From NCBI RefSeq assembly GCF_022458985.1, contig NC_061777.1, positions 18,999,668 to 19,063,667 on the forward strand: a stretch of 64,000 nucleotides of DNA, in the 5' to 3' direction. Within the stretch, counting starts at the first letter, position 1. Every line of letters starts with the position of its first letter. Position numbers and translations under genes: made by a program. This stretch comes from Mugil cephalus (taxonomy: Eukaryota; Chordata; Actinopteri; Mugiliformes; Mugilidae). Positions 53,571 to 64,000 of this stretch are shown here, one piece after another. Below the pieces are notes generated by a model that made no database searches, was not told the origin of the DNA, and saw only the letters and a list, made by a program, of their open reading frames with translations.

Positions 53571-55005
53571 ACTACACATGGACTGGGATCCATTAATACC
53601 TGAAGGGGATCCACGTCCTGCACCAACACGTGGGAGCATCAGTTATTCACTCTCTTGCCTGTCAGCAGGGAGGAAAAAGTGGCCACATGGTGCAGCCTCT
53701 TCCAGCCTTTTTGTACATTTCCCGCTGGCTGTAAAGAGCAGAGGGAAATCTGCCACTTTTAATCTTTTTGTATTCTCTCAGTGCCACGGACGACAGTGCC
53801 GGGGAGAGATTATGATACTTGACAAAAAAAAAAAAAAAAAAAAAGCGGGTGGGGGGGACTTTGAAGCATGATCTGACTTGATATTTTCTATGTAGGTAAC
53901 AAGCAATCTGTTGCATGGCCTGTATCCACTTGTTGTGAAATGTGAAAAGGAGCTTTTATATTTTTTGAGATACTGTACAGGACCTCGGTCTCACATTTTT
54001 ATGCAAAAAGCTATTTGTAGTGTAATCTACAGTACCTGAATGTATTGCTATTATCAATGTTTTGTATTTCTACTGAGGCATTTTTTTTTCTTCAATGGGC
54101 GCATTGTAGCAGTGACATTAACATAACAGATTATTCCACTTTGACATCATGAATTGGTGGTGCATAAGCCATGACCATAGCCCAGTCTGTACAGTGAGCA
54201 GAATGAAGTTTATTTTAAATGTTGCTGATGTCCCTTTATAGAAAGAAAAAAAAAAGTGCTTTGGTTTGGTGCTATGGCCAGTCACCTTTAATGATTGATT
54301 CTGATATAATGTGCATATTTAAAATGCCCTGTTCCAACTCCTGAAGTCATATAGGTAATATTTACCTCAAAACATACAAAAATGTGATGTTGACTATAAC
54401 TGTGAGTAGAAGTTACAGTTATGGGGATTACTCCCATTTGATAAATTTACATTTTATTGAGATCATTGTGCCATTTGGCTCACAAGTGTCAGGATAAGTT
54501 TGAGATGCCAAAGTTGCTTTTAGAAATCTAAAAAAAAAAAAAAAAACTTCAGTTTTTAACAGGCAAAATATATAAAAGAACAAGAACTGTGCCACGCCTT
54601 TCCAGATTTGTGATCTCTGACATCTGGTCTCAGCATGCTATTCTGGAGCTGGTTAATATTTTATTCTGCCACAGCTGTGTGGATGGGACTCTTTTACCGC
54701 TGTTGGTTTGACCCGTAACACTGACGCCAGACAATTACTGGGCTACATTGGTACAGTTAAAGTGTGTTGGTATATGCAGCTTTCCAAAATTTATTTCACT
54801 GATTTGCCAGTGCAGTCTTTTTCAGAACTAGAGTGAATGTTATTGGTTTGTGAACTTTATGTTCCGTAAATGAGGGCTCTTGTTATGTAAAGAAAAACAC
54901 ACTGCCTGTATCTTATTTTGCAAATACACCATAAAGGTTTGTTTCAAGTGGATTGTTAACTGTGAACACAAATGTATTATTCATTAAACTTCTAATTCAG
55001 CAAAC
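53571..55005 (+). other. rasal1: Probable rasal1 3' untranslated region
   Basis: This follows the rasal1 stop codon. It holds a long poly-A tract at about 53,823-53,844 and another near 54,530-54,546. ATTAAA at 54,983-54,988 is the best poly-A signal and would give a 3' UTR of about 1.4 kb. A later AATAAA at 55,961-55,966 is an alternative. Confidence 0.5.
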
Positions 55006-58000
55006 AAGTCTAGCAGCAAGTCTGTGCCTTGAAAAGTGAAACCGACACCTCACAATAAGTGCATTTTCCATTCTCATTAACTTAAAGGGCAGAAATTATT
55101 AATACTAAGTATCCAATTTGCAGCCTCACGTCCATTTGTCCCCTGGTTAGTTTAAAAGTGGAAGGTTTGACTCAGCACAGGCAATGACATTCATTCATTT
55201 ATGGCATTGCAGGAAATGTCACATCGTGTCTCATAGATTGGACTCACAATGTCATGGTTACCGCACCACCCCTTCCTGTAAATGAATAATTTAATCACAC
55301 CGCCAAAACTACAGACCTCACAATCCAACACTAGATCAGAATCGGGTGTTAAATTATGGCACGCAAACAATGTGTGGAGCCATTCTACCTCGTGGCCTTA
55401 TTTAAATGCTAATGAGAGCCGACTTACCTGCAGTGATGCAGCAGAGTCTCCCTGCTAACACTCTCATTAGGTGCGAGGGGTGAGTGATGAGTGGAGGCAG
55501 GGCCGAGGGGATTAGGCACCATAACTAGAAGGAGGACTGACCCCTGAGCTTCTGGGTCAGTGATGGAAGGAAGAGACAGGGGTGCTGAAGGTGGGATCTG
55601 GTCTCCTCAGGCCTCCACAGATCTTAAGGCCTGCTTTAGTACGCGCTAACCACAGCTCTTCCAGCGACAGAAAATGACCATAAAGCAAATTTACTGCCAG
55701 CGAGAACTGTTTCGACTGCTCTCCACAGCTCCAGCAAGCCTCATTTATATCCATATAACGAGGTGCAGAGCACAGGGCTGCTCAGGGAGAAGGAAGTAGG
55801 GGAGCTAAATGGAGAAGGACATAATGTCAGTGACGGGAGAAAGAAAGAAAAAAAAAACACACAGGCAAGGTGACAAAAGGTCAAACAAACTACCCCTGTC
55901 ACGGGCACATTTATTTTTCCACAAGAAACACACAAACATGCAACAAGGTCATCACAATTCAATAAAGACCAATAGATTAAGAAGCCCTTTATAGTTTAAT
56001 CAATGTCTCTCTATATCTTGCCTTTAGTTTAACTCAGAGATCTCTTTGTGAACCATTATAAACTGCAAAATGCTTAAGATGAGACAAATCACCAAAATTA
56101 TGATTTGAAAATGTCAATTAAAATGGGCACTTAAAATGCAAAACATTCAGATGTTAAACATGATGTCAACAGGTCAAGGAGAGTACAGCCAAACGCTATC
56201 ACGTCCCCGTCTTTGTAAATCAAAGCCAATAGAGGAAAAGAAGATCTTTCTAACTAAGTGGAGGAACTTGCAAAACCACAGTGCTAAATCACCAGAAAAC
56301 CAGGGTGATATTTCTAAAGAAGCTATGATGTTTTCATACGCAAAAAGCTATGCATTGTCAAGAAACTTGCTCACAGTTTGGTTAACATGCACCTCTAGGA
56401 GAACATTACTGTATCTTTAAAGGACATGAACCTAAGCTTTGTCTACTGGACGCCCACTTGGCAAACATTCACACACATTCACACAAACAAACAGATACAA
56501 ACGTACATAATATCCACACAAAATATTAAGGTATCATTTAGAGAGAGAAGTACAGTTTGCAGTGGACACTATGAGAGAGTACAACTGTAAATACTTCATA
56601 CAATAGGACAAGTTATTCCATCCCTTATTCCACATTGAATCAAATGGAAAAGTACAGAATGAATATTAATAAGAGTAATACAGCAATGTTATGTAATAGT
56701 TCTTTTAGAGACAATCATTCAAAAAAAGACATCAAAAATATATGTTTTCTAATACATAGCATGTGGACATCGTCGGATTGCAACCCCTTTTGTTTAGAAA
56801 CCTGGAGGTAGGCACCCCATAAAGAAACATCCATTGTCATTTAAACCAAAAGTCTGCCTTCTTGCTACACGTATATCATGTATTAGATCTTAAAAATAGT
56901 AAATTGCATATAAACCATCTCTCTCTTCTTTAATCTGACAAATACTGAACCATATTTGATTTATTTATCGTTCCCATATAAGTCTGTACACACCTGAAAA
57001 GTCGAAAAGGCCTGCATCGCTCACACTACACGACCGACGCAAGGAAAGGAAAAGTCCAAGAAGCAAACATTTGGATTTCTCTAGTTGATGACACTTTGCT
57101 CAACATGGAAAAAAATTCCCTGATAGTTTGGAAGCATTCTCTCTTGCTGTCCCAGTTTATAAAGGGTGTCAATAATATGTGAAGGAGAAAATGTGAAATG
57201 TGAAAGCCAAAAAGTGACTGTTTTTAACACCTGGGTCAAAATCACACTTTGAAATATTTTTAGTAGTTTGTTTTAGCTTGTGTTGAAACCAGAAAATCGG
57301 AATTTAAGATGCAATACCATGGACTAAAAAAGACAAACAGTAAAAAATAGCCCCTGAAAACATGAACATCATTTGGTCTTGGACGTAGTGGAAACAAGTT
57401 GTAACAGCTCACTTTAAATTGATATACACTACCAGTCAAAGGTTTGGGCACACCCTCTCATTCAATTCAACGAGACGTGTCCCAACAGTTATGGTTGGGA
57501 CTCGCATTCTGTACACCTGGACAGTATAAGTCCAATATTTACTTTCTGTCATCTGTTTTTTGTGATATAAACTCATGTAGATATATCTTGGTCTCTAGTT
57601 GCTAAATGCACCGCCATGTTCTCTAGCTAGGGCTAACGCTGCATATACAGTTTCGTACACAGTGGTCTTACAGAGCTTACCATGGCTACAAAAGACACCG
57701 GTATGTCTACATGTGGGCATCCATACTCTAGTAACTCTTTCAACAAGTCTTGTGTGTAAGTGTTAATCGAAAAGGTTACGGAGAGAGTGAAACAATGACC
57801 TGAAACTTGCTGTAAAGCTAAAGGATAGCTGCAGATTCAGGGTTTGACTTTTTCATTTCAACATTGCCATTTGATGCATCGCTATTTTAAAGTGTTCATT
57901 AGGTAACCAAAGCATTTAAAGACATCCTTTAAGTAAAACTTTCATGACTACATAAACAGCCCTCAAAAAAAAAATCCAACATTAAGGAGCTAGCTTATGG

Positions 58001-58984
58001 CTAACTTATAACTACTATTTAAAAAATGGACTACTGTTGGGTAATGGTAAAATCTGCAATGACAGAAAAGCACAAGACCCAAAAATCTAATACAAGTATC
58101 CATTAAACATTGCGTTATACGAAAATGACTGTTTCTGTCTACAAAAGATAAAATATTATGGTATGAAAACTATTAAACATTAAAAATGAATTGGGAGGCA
58201 CAGATTCCCTGTATCAACGTGGTGGCTACTGTTGATGCATCGCTGCAGTGAACAAAAATATTCTTTAAGGGAGTCTATTTGTTACACTTCCAGCTGACAA
58301 CTAATAACCCACTCATCTGTTGGTTCAGTTAGCCAAAACAAACTATTAAGAATATTTGATATTTAACCCAGGGTATTTTCACCTTCAGACTTAACGAAAT
58401 ATGCCGACTGTCTCCATTCACATTTTCTGGACAAGTAGCAAAAGAGAAATGGTCCATTTGGGGGGACTGACCATCTTCATGCTGCTAAAGCTCCCCCAGC
58501 AATATTAAAGACACATTTACTGTATTTATTGGTGTCCCACTGTCAATCAACTACACAGATTCTACATTAGGAATAACAACAGCAGCATATGCTAAGACTA
58601 CTTGTAATATAAGACGTCCATAACAAGTCATACATGTTTCAGTCCCTGACATACTGACAAATATTTGCCAGATTTTGTGTATTCATGTTAATATGTGCCT
58701 GTGTATAGATATGTGGGACAGTCTTTATATTTTCTATATAGAAGAGTATAAAAATAAATTAAACTTACACCATTGACTCAAACTGAGCTTGAATTTAAAG
58801 GTATATCACATCTGCAAATGTATATATTTTCTGTATTTTTAAAGCATTGCAAGCCAGTTTAGAAACAACAACTTAAAAAAGACAGAATCAGTTGCAATTT
58901 AAAACATTTTCCTAAAAAGTAAATGACTGATTGAACAAAAATGTTGCCTCAAAGTGCAATGGAAGACTATGATTCACTCCTAAA
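55006..58984. other. AT-rich spacer between convergent rasal1 and dtx1
   Basis: No gene is recognised. The stretch is AT-rich with many short A and T runs and no long open frame. It may include the distal dtx1 3' UTR; several AATAAA-type signals on the minus strand could serve, for example near 58,523. One transposon-like fragment lies at about 57,420-57,470. Confidence 0.5.
57420..57470 (+). mobile_element. Fragment resembling a DNA-transposon end repeat
   Basis: The block ATACACTACCAGTCAAAGG followed by TTTGGGCACACC and CTCATTCAA is close to a very common fish repeat with the core CACTACCAGTCAAAAGTTTGGACACACC, usually associated with Tc1/mariner-type elements. Only one end is visible; I found no matching inverted end or transposase nearby, so it is a fossil or solo end. 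Confidence 0.6.
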
Positions 58985-59662
58985 TTAAGCCCACAGCTGG
59001 GTGCCCCCACAATAAACCTTACACCAAGGACCCCCTGCATTACCATTGATCAGATACACAGTTGGAGAATTATGCAGCACTGGGTTATCTTTAATCTCAG
59101 ACTGAAGAAACATCACATGATATCTACTGAGGACCTTCAAAATGCTCGAGGGCATGGAATCTGGGGGACAAAGAGGACAGCGTAGGAAAAAAATCGCTCC
59201 TACCCAAAGACGTACTAAACCAACATTTGCATGGTTCCTCAAATGACGTGCTTTACAGCGGGGGGGAGGAGTGGGGGAAAAGCCATACATCAAGATTGGC
59301 CCTAACAACTGTGTGTGAGTAAGCTCACACAGGGAATGAGATGCTTCACTGCTCGCTGTACAAGCAGTTGATCCCAGTACACTGCTTCCCAGCGGGCTCA
59401 CAAGAGACTTGTGGATGGCAGGCGAGTAGGAACGCTGCCCAAGATTCATGTCCAAGAGAAAAGTGCGATTGGTTGAAAGAGAAACATCCATCCGTGTATT
59501 CAGCTTTTCTCCGGAAGGACTTAAAACCAGGCATATTAATGCCTTGGAGCACACAATCGCACACTCATGTATGGTCAGCATGATGGATCGTGCCAACTGC
59601 TGGGTTTGCTCCAACAGGGAGAATAATAATGCAGGCTTTAAATTCACAGAGGTCAGCGTCAT
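58985..59662 (-). other. Long unexplained open reading frame 3' of dtx1
   Basis: An uninterrupted minus-strand frame has 225 codons from its first ATG (at 59,662) to the stop at 58,985. The frame stays open upstream to at least 59,722 (245 codons) if non-ATG starts are allowed. It lies about 1 kb beyond the dtx1 stop, on the dtx1 strand, so it is probably in the 3' UTR. The predicted product is rich in Ser, Leu and Cys, with no domain, signal peptide or motif I recognise. I do not call it a gene. Confidence 0.2.
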
Positions 59663-60048
59663 CAGGGTGTCAACAAAACAAATGAGAGTAACCTTGGAGC
59701 AAAAGCACAAATCCCGCTTCACAACCTCAGACTTTCAAGTTACAACTGCTCATAACAGGCGGTAAACTGACTGGTCAGAGGCTTGTTTTATCTCATGTCT
59801 CCTCTCATGGACAACCCACAAGGTCCACCAAACAACATACATTTATTACCAGACACCAATATTTCCTAGCCCGTAGCTCTCTGGAATCTACGTCATGCAG
59901 CACAGAACACACTTCCGTTTCACAGAACGACTGACCTGTCATATCTGATTTGGAAAATGTCAAATACACTCAATCTAAAATCACTTTAGCAGAGCCTTCC
60001 TTTAAAAAACAAGCTTCACCACTCTATAAGTCAGTAATTAATTATAAA

Positions 60049-60080
60049 AGGGGGGTGGGGTGGGGTGGTGGTGGTGGTGG
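60049..60080 (+). repeat. G-rich tract, GGGGT and GGT repeats
   Basis: A G6 run, two GGGGT units and five GGT units follow one another. The plus strand could form a G-quadruplex. In a dtx1 transcript (minus strand) the tract would be C-rich, so any quadruplex would be in DNA. Confidence 0.8.
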
Positions 60081-60641
60081 TACATAATTAATGGATCAAA
60101 TCATTTTGACTCGTTTGTAAAGCGGAAATTCTCTTAAAAGTATCTTCACAATATCAAGCAGCAACTGATCCACTGGCACCTCAACCTATTGCAGATCTAT
60201 GCTCAGCATTCATTATGCAGCGTTAGTCTGGGCCATGCATTCGGGAGTTCAGCATTTATATATATGCCTGTGTATAGTTTTGGCCCTTTGCTTTTTCCTC
60301 AGAGGAACATCATCAGTTCAAATCTAAAAGGGGAAACCGACAACATGACGAAACTCTCTTTTCATCCTTAACCCTTAGAGAGACTTTGTCACAGACACGG
60401 TATGCTCTAGGCATGGATCAAGAGACAGCGGGGGGGCAAATCCAGGTTATACAAACCAAAAAATTGATTATAACCATGTCATTTATTTTAGCTTCCACTG
60501 CTCTCGTGCCAACACTTCTGCAGGATATGCTCGCATGTGGGGAGTAAAGTGTTGTCAGCTGCATGTTGGTCTATCATATGGTGTCCCTGTTCTCTGGGAG
60601 ACGGCGGGGCAAGGTGGGTTGGGTACGGTCTCAGCAGCCCA

Positions 60642-63983
<3,342 letters not shown>

Positions 63984-64000
63984 CTGGAATATCCAACCAA

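Noticed and set aside
53823-53844. Poly-A tract as the end of a processed retrocopy
   Set aside because: It lies in the rasal1 3' UTR with no flanking duplication and no cDNA-like body before it other than rasal1's own spliced gene.

Overview
The window is a stretch of vertebrate genomic DNA, almost certainly from a ray-finned (teleost) fish. The genes are spliced, with GT-AG introns mostly of 0.1-2 kb. The encoded proteins match vertebrate families along their whole length. The non-coding DNA holds fragments that look like common teleost dispersed repeats. The species cannot be named from the sequence alone.

Layout, left to right. Bases 1 to about 10,150 hold no gene I can support. Then come tbc1d10a (-, coding 12,255-18,845), sf3a1 (-, 20,277-24,554), ccdc157 (+, 24,885-28,059), slc7a4 (-, 32,488-35,551), dgcr6 (-, 38,083-39,239), rasal1 (+, 39,931-53,570) and the 3' part of dtx1 (-, 60,642-63,983, continuing past the right edge). 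I built exon models by hand from splice sites and protein homology. In all seven the summed exon lengths keep the reading frame. Predicted lengths are 513, 785, 717, 669, 191 and 818 residues for the six complete genes.

Two gene pairs are head to head and probably share promoters: sf3a1/ccdc157 (330 bp between start codons, with a CCAAT box and an ETS-type site) and dgcr6/rasal1 (about 690 bp). Two pairs are tail to tail: ccdc157/slc7a4 and rasal1/dtx1.

The genes do not form one pathway: Rab GTPase-activating protein, splicing factor, coiled-coil protein, amino-acid-transporter-like protein, DiGeorge-region protein, Ras GTPase-activating protein, and Notch-linked ubiquitin ligase. What unites them is old linkage. 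In human the orthologues lie on 22q12, 22q11 and 12q24.13, so the window joins segments that are separate in human.

I found no new biological system. The items most worth checking are a GC-AG intron in dgcr6, a long unexplained open frame on the dtx1 strand 3' of its stop, a 32-bp-arm hairpin near 4.6 kb, altered zinc-motif spacing with two possible donors in rasal1, a tandem repeat in a dtx1 intron, and a short internal telomere-type repeat.
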